Source: Streptomyces microflavus | GTDB lineage: Bacteria > Actinomycetota > Actinomycetes > Streptomycetales > Streptomycetaceae | Direction: 5' to 3' | Assembly (NCBI RefSeq): GCF_014650075.1 | Contig: NZ_BMUG01000003.1 | Coordinates: 558,001 to 622,000 of the forward strand | DNA length: 64,000 bases | Part shown: piece after piece, positions 8,034-16,609 of the stretch | How positions within the stretch are numbered: position 1 is the stretch's first letter | Layout: the number at the start of each line of letters is the position of its first letter | Translations under genes and position numbers: made by a program | Notes under the pieces: generated by a model | Databases searched by the model: none | What the model was told of the DNA's origin: nothing | What the model saw: the letters and a program-made list of their open reading frames with translations, nothing else

Positions 8034-8468
8034 ATGCATATCTCCGCGAAAGCGGACTACGCCACCCGGGCCCTCCTGGAGCTCGCCCGTGAACCTGGCC
8101 GTCCGCTCACCTGCGAAGCCATCGCCTCCTCGCAGGAGATTCCCTTCCGTTTCCTGAAGTCCGTGGTGGGCGAGTTGCGCAGAGCCGGGCTCGTGCGCAG
8201 CCAGCGCGGCTGCGAGGGGGGTTACTGGCTCGGCAGACCCGCCGACGAGGTCACCCTCCTGGACGTGGTGCGCGCCATCGACGGCGACGTCCTCACCCTG
8301 CGCGGCGAACCGCTCGACGGGCTCGGCTATCCCGGTCCCGCCGCGCCCCTGCCGGGCGTGTGGCGGCAGATCGAGGCGGGCGCGGCCGCGGTCCTCGGCG
8401 GGCTGACCCTGGCCTCGCTGCTGCCCGCCGTGGCACGGGAACGGCACTCCGAGGTCGGCGCCGCATGA
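8034..8468 (+). CDS. Rrf2-family transcriptional regulator
   Basis: 144 aa. The first 75 residues are a winged helix typical of Rrf2/CymR/IscR (ISAKADYATRALLELA, LVRSQRGCEGGYWLGRP). The three clustered cysteines that bind an iron-sulfur cluster in IscR/NsrR are absent: only two widely spaced Cys are present. It therefore resembles the cluster-free CymR type that senses sulfur status through a partner. The start at 8034 follows the family N-terminus; ATG codons at 8022 and 8025 are alternatives, and no good ribosome site marks any of them. It overlaps the next gene by ATGA, so the two are translationally coupled. Likely targets are the cupin gene and the ABC/monooxygenase operon. Confidence 0.88.
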   Translation: MHISAKADYATRALLELAREPGRPLTCEAIASSQEIPFRFLKSVVGELRRAGLVRSQRGCEGGYWLGRPADEVTLLDVVRAIDGDVLTLRGEPLDGLGYPGPAAPLPGVWRQIEAGAAAVLGGLTLASLLPAVARERHSEVGAA

Positions 8469-9373
8469 CCGTCGCACCGGACCCGGACGGCCCGCTCGCG
8501 CTGGAGGTGGTGGAGTACACCGATCCGCTCTGCCCCTGGGCCTGGGGCTCCGAGCCCGTCTTCCGCCGGCTCCGGGCGGCGCTGGCCGGCCGGAGCCGCT
8601 GGCGGCGCGCGTACGCCGTCCTCTTCGACGACGACGACGATCCACCGCCCGACCCCGCCGCCGAAACCGCCTGGTACGCAAGCCATCTGGCGGACATCGG
8701 CGCGCACACGCTGGCGCCCCGCGCACACCGGCTGAGCCGGGTGGCGGCGAGCTCCTGGCCCTCCTCGCTCGTCGCCAGGGCCGCCGAGCTCCAGGGCCCC
8801 GAGATCGCCGATCGGGTGCTGCGCCGGCTGCGCGAGAGCGTCTTCGTCCTCGGTGAACCCGCGGACACCGAGGCGCTCGCCCTCCGGTCCGTACGGGGGG
8901 TGCCGGGCCTGGATCCCGGCCGGCTGGAGCGCGACGCCGCCTCCGCCGGCGTACGGGAGAGTGTGCGCGCCGACCGGGCCGAGGCGCGCCGCCCGGTCCC
9001 CGAGGTGCGCTCCGTACGCGAGGAGTCGCCGCACCCCGGAGCGGCGAAGGAGACCCCCGGCGGCGAGGTCCGGTACGCGCTGCCGACCCTGCTGTTCCGG
9101 ACCCGGTCCGGCTACCGGGTGGTGCCCGGCTGGCGGCCGTACGAGGCGTACGCGGCCGCCGTCGAGGAGCTCCGCCCGGGACTGCTCCAGGAGGCCCCGC
9201 CGCTCGCCCCGGCCCCGGCACTGGACCGCTACCGCAGCCTGACCGGGCCGGAGCGGCTGGTGCTGGCCGAGGGCGCCTGGCCGCCGCCTCACGCGGTGCG
9301 CGTGGACACCGCGCAGGGGCCCGTGTGGCTGCACCCCGATGACGCCCAACACCACCCCGCAGCACGGCAGTAG
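8465..9373 (+). CDS. DsbA-family (SpxH/FrnE-like) thioredoxin-fold protein with a single active-site Cys
   Basis: 302 aa, cytoplasmic, no signal peptide. The N-terminus YTDPLCPWAWGSEPVFRRL matches the DsbA-like SpxH/YjbH group, where the usual motif is CPWC/CxxC. Here the second Cys is Ala (CPWA), so it cannot form the normal intramolecular disulfide. Residues 30-240 contain the helical insertion, and the cis-Pro loop is probably YALPTLLF. The ~60-residue C-terminal region (LTGPERLVLAEGAWPPPHAVRV) is extra. ATGA overlap with the Rrf2 regulator gene implies functional linkage, perhaps as a partner or protease adaptor. That idea is inference. Confidence 0.75.
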   Translation: MTVAPDPDGPLALEVVEYTDPLCPWAWGSEPVFRRLRAALAGRSRWRRAYAVLFDDDDDPPPDPAAETAWYASHLADIGAHTLAPRAHRLSRVAASSWPSSLVARAAELQGPEIADRVLRRLRESVFVLGEPADTEALALRSVRGVPGLDPGRLERDAASAGVRESVRADRAEARRPVPEVRSVREESPHPGAAKETPGGEVRYALPTLLFRTRSGYRVVPGWRPYEAYAAAVEELRPGLLQEAPPLAPAPALDRYRSLTGPERLVLAEGAWPPPHAVRVDTAQGPVWLHPDDAQHHPAARQ

Positions 9374-9421
9374 CGCCCCACAACGCCCTGAGCTGCGGTC
9401 GAGTGCCGTTCCACCGAATGA

Positions 9422-9437
9422 GACACCAAAAGGTGTC
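9422..9437. promoter_or_regulatory. GACACC-N4-GGTGTC palindrome, operator candidate
   Basis: A perfect 6-bp palindrome with an AAAA spacer. It lies directly upstream of, and runs into, the TTGACA -35 of the leader-peptide promoter. Together with the following GACATCC it reads GGTGTCCATTGACATCC, close to the promoter element of the cupin gene. It is a likely Rrf2 binding site. Confidence 0.5.
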
Positions 9438-9439
9438 CA

Positions 9440-9469
9440 TTGACATCCGGGGCCGCATGCCACCAGGAT
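9440..9469 (+). promoter_or_regulatory. Promoter of the leader peptide / ABC-monooxygenase operon
   Basis: TTGACA (9440-9445), an 18-nt spacer, then CAGGAT (9464-9469). The predicted start point is within a base or two of the leader ATG at 9477, so the leader mRNA is probably leaderless. Confidence 0.5.
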
Positions 9470-9476
9470 GTGCCGC

Positions 9477-9551
9477 ATGCTCACGACGCACCCCGGCGTG
9501 ATGTGCCGCTACGTGGACCTGCGGCGCACCTCCAGCGCTCTCTGTCGCTGA
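9477..9551 (+). CDS. Short regulatory leader peptide (24 aa) with two cysteines
   Basis: Small frame that reads ...CRYVDLRRTSSALCR and stops. This matches the actinobacterial 'putative leader peptide' type (basic residues, VDL, R, SSALCR ending) found ahead of sulfur-assimilation and sulfonate genes. Cysteine codons at residue 10 and the penultimate position fit a cysteine-tRNA-sensing attenuator. There is no clear Shine-Dalgarno; the ATG lies at the predicted transcription start. In-frame ATGs at 9468 and 9501 are alternatives. About 300 nt of untranslated leader follow before the binding-protein gene. Confidence 0.7.
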   Translation: MLTTHPGVMCRYVDLRRTSSALCR

Positions 9552-9769
9552 CCGACCGCCACTTCGGCCCACGGGCGTTCCCCGATCGCCGACCGCAGCC
9601 CCGCTGACGGTCGTCACGCCGATCGGACCCCGTCTCCTCCGCGTCCCTCCCGCGCTTCCTCGCACCCTCAACGGCCTTCGCCGTGCGCCCCGTTCGTGAC
9701 CCCGTCACCGTCGACCGTCATGAACCGCACCGGCGCCGAGGCTCCCGCCGCCCTGCCCGGATGCCCACG

Positions 9770-9794
9770 CACCCGGTTCCGGCACGGGTGCCGG
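9770..9794 (+). promoter_or_regulatory. Mutually exclusive hairpins in the operon leader
   Basis: CACCCG (9770-9775) can pair with CGGGTG (9785-9790). Alternatively CCGGCAC (9779-9785) can pair with GTGCCGG (9788-9794). Both cannot form together. Such a switch downstream of a leader peptide could be part of an attenuator, but GC-rich DNA makes chance pairing common. I see nothing else in 9552-9859. Confidence 0.3.
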
Positions 9795-9859
9795 CCGCTC
9801 CCGGTCCCGCTCCGACCGCCCTGTACCGGGCCGGGGCCCATCACAGAGAGAACACCCAG

Positions 9860-11422
9860 ATGTCCGCACGACTGACGAACCCCCGCCCAGGACTCCGCGT
9901 CCGGCCCGTCCGACGGGCCGGGGGCCTGCGGGCCACCGCCCTCGCCGCCCTGCTCGTCCCGGCCCTGAGCGCCTGCGGCGGGGACGCCTCGTCCGCGACC
10001 GGCAACGCCACGCTGAAGTGGGCCTCCTCCTACTTCCCGGCCCACTGGGACCCGGTCGTGTCGGGCAGCGGCGCCCAGTTCCGTCAACTCGCCCTCGTCT
10101 ACGCCTCCTTGACCCGCACCGACGATGAGGGCAAGGCCGTTCCGGACCTCGCCGAGAGCTGGGAGTACAACGACAAGGGCGACCGGATCACCTTCAAGCT
10201 GCGCCCCGGCCAGAAGTTCAGCGACGGCGAACCGATCGACGCCGCCGCGGTGAAGGCGGCCATCGAGCGCGCCCAGAAGCAGAAGAACTCCGCGCTCTTC
10301 GGTGACCTCACCTCGATCGGGAAGGTCGAGGCGAACGGTCTGGAAGCCACCCTGAACCTCACTCAGATCGACTACCAGATACCGCAGTTGCTCGGTCAGC
10401 GGGTGCTCCAGATCGCCAGCCCCAAGGCGGCGGAGAACCCCAAGAAGCTGGACCAGAACCCGGTGGGGGCCGGGCCGTTCGTGGTCGAGCAGCTGGTCCC
10501 GGGCACCAAGGCGGTCCTCAAGAAGAACCCGGACTACTGGGACGCGGAGAACATCCACATCGACAACGTCGAGCTGGTCTCCGCCCCCGACGCCTCGACG
10601 GTCGTCTCCGGTCTGCGCACCGGCGTCTACAACTTCGCCGACATCGACCCGAGTCAGGCGGACGCGGCGAAGAAGGCAGGGCTCGACGTCTTCGTCCAGC
10701 CCGGCTTCAACGCCGCCAACCTGTCCCTCAACGTCAACAAGGCACCCTTCGACAACGACGAGGTCGTGGACGCCGTCCGGCACGCGGTCAACCGCGAGGA
10801 GTTCGTGCAGAAGCTGACCTTCGGCTACGGCGAGGCGACCGACCAGCCGTTCCCGAAGGGGTACGTGGCCTACGACCCGAAGTCCGAGAACGCCTACCCC
10901 TACGACCCCGCCAAGGCGAAGAAGCTCCTCGCCGAAGCGGGCCACAAGCCAGGCGACCTCAAGCTGAACCTCGTCATCCCGTCCGAGGACCCGCAGGCCG
11001 AGATCGTCCAGTCGCAACTGGCCGCGGTCGGCATCACCGTCACCATCAAGATCGACAAGAACTGGGCCACCCCGTTCTTCGCGAAGGACCTGACGTTCTC
11101 GCTGTACGGGACCACCGGCCGCGACTCCGCCGCCCAGACCCTCACCGCGCACTTCGGCCCCAACGGCCCGCTCAACCTCTCCACCCCGTACGAGCCGGCC
11201 GGCTTCGAGGAGGCCGTGGCCAAGGTCCGCCAGACCCCGCTGGACTCGCCCGACTACGCCGAGACCCTGCAGGCGGCGACCCGGACCGGTCTCGGGAGCA
11301 AGGCGCTGGTGTTCACGTACGCCTCACCGAACCTCTTCGCCAAGACGAAGTCGGTCTCCGCACTCCCGAAGAACCCCGGGCACATCGACTGGACCGGTGT
11401 GAAGGTCTCCGGCGCCAACTGA
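9860..11422 (+). CDS. ABC transporter substrate-binding lipoprotein, peptide/nickel (SBP_bac_5) family
   Basis: 520 aa. Lipoprotein signal with lipobox LSAC and Cys39 as the lipidation site, so the protein sits on the outer face of the membrane. The body shows the family-5 landmarks: LKWASSYFPAHWDP at the mature start, LAESWEYNDKGDRITFKLRPG, then DAVRHAVNREEFV and YDPAKAKKLLAEAGHKPGD. This family usually binds oligopeptides, but members next to LLM monooxygenases import sulfur-containing or other small organics, which the context favours here. ATG 9860 is chosen for the nearby AGAGAG and the correctly placed signal. First structural gene of a nine-gene operon. Confidence 0.9.
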   Translation: MSARLTNPRPGLRVRPVRRAGGLRATALAALLVPALSACGGDASSATGNATLKWASSYFPAHWDPVVSGSGAQFRQLALVYASLTRTDDEGKAVPDLAESWEYNDKGDRITFKLRPGQKFSDGEPIDAAAVKAAIERAQKQKNSALFGDLTSIGKVEANGLEATLNLTQIDYQIPQLLGQRVLQIASPKAAENPKKLDQNPVGAGPFVVEQLVPGTKAVLKKNPDYWDAENIHIDNVELVSAPDASTVVSGLRTGVYNFADIDPSQADAAKKAGLDVFVQPGFNAANLSLNVNKAPFDNDEVVDAVRHAVNREEFVQKLTFGYGEATDQPFPKGYVAYDPKSENAYPYDPAKAKKLLAEAGHKPGDLKLNLVIPSEDPQAEIVQSQLAAVGITVTIKIDKNWATPFFAKDLTFSLYGTTGRDSAAQTLTAHFGPNGPLNLSTPYEPAGFEEAVAKVRQTPLDSPDYAETLQAATRTGLGSKALVFTYASPNLFAKTKSVSALPKNPGHIDWTGVKVSGAN

Positions 11423-11524
11423 CCCGCCCGCAGCCCGGATCACCGCCTCCAGCACCGCCCGACCGTCCATCCGCACATCCATCCATCCGCCCATTCGCCC
11501 ATCGCACAGAGAGGGGGCAGCCCC

Positions 11525-12553
11525 ATGACGACGACCGAGCCACAGGTCACCTCTGCCCGCCGTCGCGGGGTCGCCGTGGCCAGGACACGGCACGCGAGCG
11601 CCCGTGTCCTGGCCGTCCTCGCCCGGTCGGTCGCCATCTTCGTACCGGTCTTCCTGGTCGCGACCTTCGTGACCTTCGCGCTCCGCTCGCTCAGCGGACT
11701 CAGCCCGGCCCGCATCCAGTTGGGGGAGGACGCCACCCCCGAGGCCATCGGGCGCATCGAGGCCGAGTGGGGGCTCGACAAGCCCTTCCTCGCCCAGTAC
11801 TGGGACTGGTTCACCGGAGTCCTGCACGGCGAGCTCGGCACCAGCTGGGTCAACGGGGCCGACATCTCCACCCTCATCGGCCTCGGCCTGGGGGTGAGCC
11901 TCTCGGTCGCCACCTTCGCCCTGGTCATCGGGGTGCTCGTCGGCTTCCTCCTCGGTACGGTCGCGGCGCTCCGGCGGACCACGCCGATCGACCGGGCGAT
12001 CACCGGATTCGTCACCGTGATCTCGGTGATGCCCGCCTTCGTCGTCGGCATCGTGCTGGTCGCGATCCTCGCCGTCGGGCTGGGGCTGTTCCCCTCCGCC
12101 GGGTACATCCCGGCCGAGCAGGGGATCGGCCCCTGGCTCGCCCACATCACCCTTCCCGCCCTGGCGCTCAGCTTCGACGTCATCGCCGACGTGGCACGCC
12201 AGCTCCGCTCCAGCCTCATCGGCGCCTATCAGGAGAACTACGTGACCGGCGCGGTCGTACGGGGACTGAGCCCGCGGCGGATCTTCTTCGGGCACGTCCT
12301 GCGCAACGGCCTCGGCCCGACGCTCGCCACGCTCGGGCAGAAGTTCCCCGCCCTGGTCGGCGCCTCCGTCGTCACCGAGTGGATCTTCGGCCTCCAGGGC
12401 TTCGGCCGGTTCGCCAACGACTCCGCCCAGGCCGGTGACGTACCCGCGGTCCAGGGCGTCCTGGTGGTCTCGATCGCGCTGGTCGTCTCCTTCAACCTCA
12501 TCATCAACCTGGTGCTGGCCCGTGTGATGCCGGCCTCCCAGCGGGGGGTGTGA
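11525..12553 (+). CDS. ABC transporter permease, DppB type
   Basis: 342 aa, six or so membrane helices. It has the DppB-like periplasmic insert (LDKPFLAQYWDWFTGVLHGEL) and the EAA coupling loop YVTGAVVRGLSPRRIFFGHVLRN. AGAGAGGGGG lies just ahead of the ATG. It forms the membrane channel with the next gene, overlapping it by 4 nt. The 102-bp gap upstream holds a short CATC-rich stretch and no clear promoter. Confidence 0.92.
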   Translation: MTTTEPQVTSARRRGVAVARTRHASARVLAVLARSVAIFVPVFLVATFVTFALRSLSGLSPARIQLGEDATPEAIGRIEAEWGLDKPFLAQYWDWFTGVLHGELGTSWVNGADISTLIGLGLGVSLSVATFALVIGVLVGFLLGTVAALRRTTPIDRAITGFVTVISVMPAFVVGIVLVAILAVGLGLFPSAGYIPAEQGIGPWLAHITLPALALSFDVIADVARQLRSSLIGAYQENYVTGAVVRGLSPRRIFFGHVLRNGLGPTLATLGQKFPALVGASVVTEWIFGLQGFGRFANDSAQAGDVPAVQGVLVVSIALVVSFNLIINLVLARVMPASQRGV

Positions 12554-13449
12554 CCATGGTGCGCCGCGTTCTCGCACTTACGTCCGGACGGATCGCCGTC
12601 GTCATCCTCGCCGCGATCGCGCTCCTCGCGCTCCTCGGCCCGTGGCTCGCTCCCCAGAACCCCCTGGCCACCAGCGACAACGCGCTCGCGGCGGTCTCCG
12701 GCACCCACTGGCTGGGCACGGACTACCTCGGCCGCGATGTGTTCAGCCGGCTGCTGGACGGCTCCCGCATCAGCGTCCTCGGCTCGCTGGAGGTCGCCCT
12801 GGTGGCCCTCGTCGTCGGCGCGGTCCCCGGCATCCTGTCGGTCTACCTCGGCCGCGCCTTCGAGTGGTTCACCCTCCGCATCGCGGACACCCTGGTCGCC
12901 CTGCCGTTCCTGCTCTTCGCCATCGCGGTGATCGCCCTGCTCGGCAACGGGCTCACCCAGGCCATGCTGGTCACCGGCGTGCTGGTCTCCCCGCTCTTCT
13001 ACCGGGTCTCCCGCGCCGCCACCCTGGCCGTCGCCCGCTCCCCGTACGTGGAGGCGGCGATCGTCTCCGGCGCCTCCGTCGGCTGGATCGTCCGCCGCCA
13101 CGTCTGGACCAAGGTGCTCCCGCCGATCGCCGTCGCGCTCGCCCAGACCATCGGCGTCGGCTTCGTCATCGTCTCCAGCCTCACCTTCCTCGGCATCGGC
13201 GTCCAGCCGCCCGAGCCCACCTGGGGCGGGCTCCTCGCCTCCGACCTGGGCTACCTCAGCCACCGCCCCTGGGCCCCGGTGGCACCCGCTCTGCTGATCA
13301 TGGTCACCGTCTGGGCCTGCAACCTCCTCGCCGACGCCATCCGCGACGTCTCCGGCGAGGCGGGCCGGGCGCTGGCCAACGACCGCAAGGCCCGCGCCAA
13401 CCGCCGCGAGGCGGCGGCCGGACCCCACCCCGCAGGAGGTTCCCGATGA
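12550..13449 (+). CDS. ABC transporter permease, DppC type
   Basis: 299 aa. It has the OppC/DppC N-terminal segment (LLALLGPWLAPQNP, HWLGTDYLGRDVFSRLLDGSRISVLGS) and the EAA loop SPYVEAAIVSGASVGWIVRRHVW. It starts at GTG 12550, overlapping the previous stop; ATG 12556 is equally possible. Its stop overlaps the ATPase start (ATGA). It pairs with the DppB-type subunit in the inner membrane. Confidence 0.92.
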   Translation: MTMVRRVLALTSGRIAVVILAAIALLALLGPWLAPQNPLATSDNALAAVSGTHWLGTDYLGRDVFSRLLDGSRISVLGSLEVALVALVVGAVPGILSVYLGRAFEWFTLRIADTLVALPFLLFAIAVIALLGNGLTQAMLVTGVLVSPLFYRVSRAATLAVARSPYVEAAIVSGASVGWIVRRHVWTKVLPPIAVALAQTIGVGFVIVSSLTFLGIGVQPPEPTWGGLLASDLGYLSHRPWAPVAPALLIMVTVWACNLLADAIRDVSGEAGRALANDRKARANRREAAAGPHPAGGSR

Positions 13450-14354
13450 GCCCGCTGTCCCCCGACACCCTCACCTCCCGCCCGGCCGACGCCGCCGAGA
13501 AGACCTTCGACGCCCCCGGGACGACCGACGTTCCGGCGACCGAGCCCGTCCTCGCACTCCACGACGTACGCATCACCGACCGGGTCACCGACCGGGAGAT
13601 CGTCCACGGCGTCACCTTCGAGCTGACCCCCGGGAAGGCGGTCGGGATCGTCGGGGAGTCCGGCAGCGGCAAGACCCTCACCTGCCGGGCCGCCCTCGGC
13701 ATCCTGCCCCCGCACTTCGAGGTCGCGGGCGGCCGCATCGACCTCGCGGGCACCGACATCGCCACGCTGACGCCCCGGCAGTGGACGGACCTGCGGGGCG
13801 CCACCATCAGCGCCGTCTTCCAGGACCCGGCGTCCTACCTCAACCCCGCGATCAAGGTGGGCGCCCAGATCGCCGAGGTCATCCGGGTCAAGCAGGGGCT
13901 GAAGCGGCGCGCCGCCCGCCGCCGGGCCGTCGAACTGCTCGGAGCCGTACGGCTGCGCGACCCGGAGCTGGTCTACGGGCAGTACCCCTATGAGCTCTCC
14001 GGCGGCATGCTCCAGCGCGTCCTGATCGCCGCCGCGATCGCCGTCGAACCGCGGGCCCTCGTCGCCGACGAGGCCACCACCGCCCTCGACGTCACCGTCC
14101 AGGCCGAGATCCTCGACCTCCTCGCCGAGCTGCGCGAGCGCACCGGCCTCGCCCTCGTCGTCGTCTCCCACGACCTCGCCGTCGTCGCCCACCTCTGCGA
14201 CGAGGTCCTGGTGATGCGGCAGGGCGAGGTGGTCGAGCAGGGCGAGACCCACGCGGTGCTCCACGACCCGCAGCACGACTACACCCGCCTGCTCATCGCC
14301 GAACACGACAGTTATGGCCTGGACAAGTTCCTCGCGCCGAAGGAGGCGTCATGA
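13446..14354 (+). CDS. ABC transporter ATP-binding protein, DppD type
   Basis: 302 aa. Walker A GESGSGKT, Q-loop VFQDPASYLNP, signature ELSGGMLQR, Walker B ALVADEATTALD and H-loop SHD are all present. The C-terminal oligopeptide-transporter extension (HDYTRLLIAEH) is also present but lacks the Cys-rich iron-sulfur loop seen in some DppD proteins. It couples to the adjacent permeases, with ATGA overlaps at both ends. An unusual ~35-residue Pro/Ala/Thr N-terminal lead precedes the ABC domain. Confidence 0.92.
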   Translation: MSPLSPDTLTSRPADAAEKTFDAPGTTDVPATEPVLALHDVRITDRVTDREIVHGVTFELTPGKAVGIVGESGSGKTLTCRAALGILPPHFEVAGGRIDLAGTDIATLTPRQWTDLRGATISAVFQDPASYLNPAIKVGAQIAEVIRVKQGLKRRAARRRAVELLGAVRLRDPELVYGQYPYELSGGMLQRVLIAAAIAVEPRALVADEATTALDVTVQAEILDLLAELRERTGLALVVVSHDLAVVAHLCDEVLVMRQGEVVEQGETHAVLHDPQHDYTRLLIAEHDSYGLDKFLAPKEAS

Positions 14355-15220
14355 CCACCGCCGCGACGGAGACGAAGGACGCCGTACGCGAGGACGGGCC
14401 GGGCCCGGTCCTGGAGGTGACCGGCCTCGACGTGCACTACGGCCGGGGACGCAAGCGCCGGCGGGCCCTGCACGGAGTGACGCTGGACATCGCGCCCGGC
14501 GAGGCCGTCGGCGTCATCGGCGAGACGGGATCGGGCAAGTCCACCCTGGCCCGCACGGTCCTCGGCCTGGTCCCCGCGTCGGCCGGCTCGATCCGCATCG
14601 CGGGTGAGGACGTGAGCGGGTACGGGCCCCGCCAGTGGCGCGACCTGCGACGGCGCGGCGTGATCCAGTACGTCTTCCAGGACCCGCTCCGCAGCCTCGA
14701 CCCCGACCTCACCATCGAGGACTCCCTCGTCGAACCCCTCCTCATCCAGGGCGTCCGGCGCGAGGAAGCGGCGCTGCGGGCCCGCTCCTTCCTCGACCGG
14801 GTCCACCTCACCACCGATCTGCTCGCCCGGCTCCCCGGCGAACTCTCCGGCGGCCAGCGCCAACGTGTCTCCGTCGCCCGCGCCCTGGTCACCGAACCCC
14901 GGCTCGTCATCCTCGACGAACCCGTCAGCGCCCTCGACTCCGCTAACCGCGTCCAGGTCCTGGAGATCCTCAAGGAACTGCGCGCCTCCGGCGTCGCCCT
15001 CGTCTTCATCTCCCACGACCTCGGATCCGTCGCCGGCACCGCCGACCGCATCGCCGTCCTCCACCAGGGCGAACTGGTGGAGACCGGCACCGCGCACGAG
15101 GTCGTCAACCAGCCGCAGCACCCCTACACCCGCCTGCTCCTCGGCTCCGCACCCACCCTGCGGGGAAAGCCCGCCGACCGTGCCGAACGCGAAGCCCTGC
15201 GCGCGCTGTTGAGCGCCTGA
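14351..15220 (+). CDS. ABC transporter ATP-binding protein, DppF type
   Basis: 289 aa. Walker A GETGSGKST, Q-loop VFQDPLRSLDPDLT, signature LSGGQRQRVSVARAL, Walker B LVILDEPVSALD and H-loop SHD. It is the second ATPase of the importer, and ends with the family's HPYTRLLL segment. It overlaps the DppD-type gene by 4 nt and is followed 40 bp later by the monooxygenase gene. Confidence 0.92.
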   Translation: MTTAATETKDAVREDGPGPVLEVTGLDVHYGRGRKRRRALHGVTLDIAPGEAVGVIGETGSGKSTLARTVLGLVPASAGSIRIAGEDVSGYGPRQWRDLRRRGVIQYVFQDPLRSLDPDLTIEDSLVEPLLIQGVRREEAALRARSFLDRVHLTTDLLARLPGELSGGQRQRVSVARALVTEPRLVILDEPVSALDSANRVQVLEILKELRASGVALVFISHDLGSVAGTADRIAVLHQGELVETGTAHEVVNQPQHPYTRLLLGSAPTLRGKPADRAEREALRALLSA

Positions 15221-15260
15221 GCACACCCCCCGATTGCCACCCCTCCGAGAGGAACCAGCC

Positions 15261-16601
15261 ATGTCCCGCAGAATCCATCTCGCCCTGCACCCCTACGGTG
15301 TCGGCGGTCCCGGCCAGCACGGTCTCTGGAAGGACCCGAGCGTCGCCAAGAACGCCAGCATCGACATCAACTACTACATCCAGCAGGCACAGGCGGCCGA
15401 ACACGCCCTCTTCGACGCCCTGTTCGTCGTCGACAGCCAGTTCATCAACTCCACCTACCCCGCGCACTACCTCAACCGCCTCGAACCGCTCACCCTGTTG
15501 TCGGCCGTCGCCACCCACACCCGGCACATCGGACTGGTCGCCACCGCCAGCTCGACGTACAACTCGCCGTTCAACCTGGCCCGCCGGTTCGCCTCGCTCG
15601 ACCTGATCAGCGGCGGCCGCGCCGGCTGGAACGTGGTGACCAGCTTCGACACCGGTACGTCGAAGAACTTCGGCCTCGACGAACACCTCGACTACGCCAC
15701 CCGCTACGGCCGCGCCCTGGAGTTCGTCCAGGTCGCCCGAGGGCTCTGGGACTCCTACGAGGACGACGCCTTCCCCGCTGACGTGGAGCGGAACCTCTTC
15801 CTCGACCCGGAGCGGCTGCACGCCCTCGACCACCAGGGGGAGCATTTCAAGGTCGCCGGGCCGCTCAACGTCTCCCGCTCGCCGCAGGGCCAGCCCGTCA
15901 TCTTCCAGGCCGGGGTCTCCGCCGAGGGCCGCGACCTCGCCGCCCGGGTCGCCGAGGGCATCTACGCGCCCGGCGGCACGCTGGAACAGGCGCAGGAGTA
16001 CTACGCGGACATCAAGAAGCGCACCGCCGCCCACGGCCGCGACCCCGACCACATCAAGGTCTTCATCCACGGCGGCCCGGTCGTCGGCTCCACCGACGAG
16101 GAGGCCCGGCGCCGCGAGCGGGAGATATTCGAGGAGGACAACGACTTCGAGCGCAACCTCGCCCTCCTGGGCCGTTCCTTCGGCGCGTACGACTTCAGCG
16201 TCCACGACCTGGATGCCCCCTTCCCCGACGTCGCCCACCTCGCCGAGAAGGGCGGCCGTACCGGCGCGGCGCAGATCATCGAGCGGGCCCGCGAACAGAA
16301 GCTGACCCTGCGTCAAGTCGCCGAAGGGGCCAACGCGTTCCGGCAGTCGCCGTTCGTCGGAGCACCCGACACCGTCGCCGACACCATCGAGAAGTGGTTC
16401 GACGCGGGCACCCTCGACGGCATCAACCTCGCCTTCCGGAACAACGACGACCTGAACCTCTTCGTCGACGGTGTCGTGCCGCTGCTCCAGAAGCGCGGAC
16501 TGTTCCGCACCGAGTACGACGCCGACACCCTCCGCGGCAACCTCGGCCTGCCCATCCCCGCCAACCGCCACACCCGCGAGCGCGAACTCGCGGGCGGCTG
16601 A
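15261..16601 (+). CDS. FMNH2-dependent LLM monooxygenase (NtaA/SnaA/DszA/SfnG-like)
   Basis: 446 aa, a bacterial-luciferase-like (beta/alpha)8 enzyme that uses reduced FMN supplied by a separate reductase. Diagnostic strings are FDALFVVDSQ, LEPLTLLSAVATHTRHIGL, ASSTYNSPFNLARRFASLDLISGGRAGWNVVTS and the later FQAGVSAEGRDLAARVAEGIYA. The NtaA/SnaA/DszA/MoxC subgroup splits C-S, C-N or C-C bonds in chelators, sulfones and antibiotics. With an importer, an FMN reductase, an Rrf2 regulator and a Cys leader peptide alongside, a C-S bond-cleaving sulfur-scavenging role is most likely. GAGAGGAACC precedes ATG 15261. Confidence 0.9.
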   Translation: MSRRIHLALHPYGVGGPGQHGLWKDPSVAKNASIDINYYIQQAQAAEHALFDALFVVDSQFINSTYPAHYLNRLEPLTLLSAVATHTRHIGLVATASSTYNSPFNLARRFASLDLISGGRAGWNVVTSFDTGTSKNFGLDEHLDYATRYGRALEFVQVARGLWDSYEDDAFPADVERNLFLDPERLHALDHQGEHFKVAGPLNVSRSPQGQPVIFQAGVSAEGRDLAARVAEGIYAPGGTLEQAQEYYADIKKRTAAHGRDPDHIKVFIHGGPVVGSTDEEARRREREIFEEDNDFERNLALLGRSFGAYDFSVHDLDAPFPDVAHLAEKGGRTGAAQIIERAREQKLTLRQVAEGANAFRQSPFVGAPDTVADTIEKWFDAGTLDGINLAFRNNDDLNLFVDGVVPLLQKRGLFRTEYDADTLRGNLGLPIPANRHTRERELAGG

Positions 16602-16609
16602 GGCCCGCC

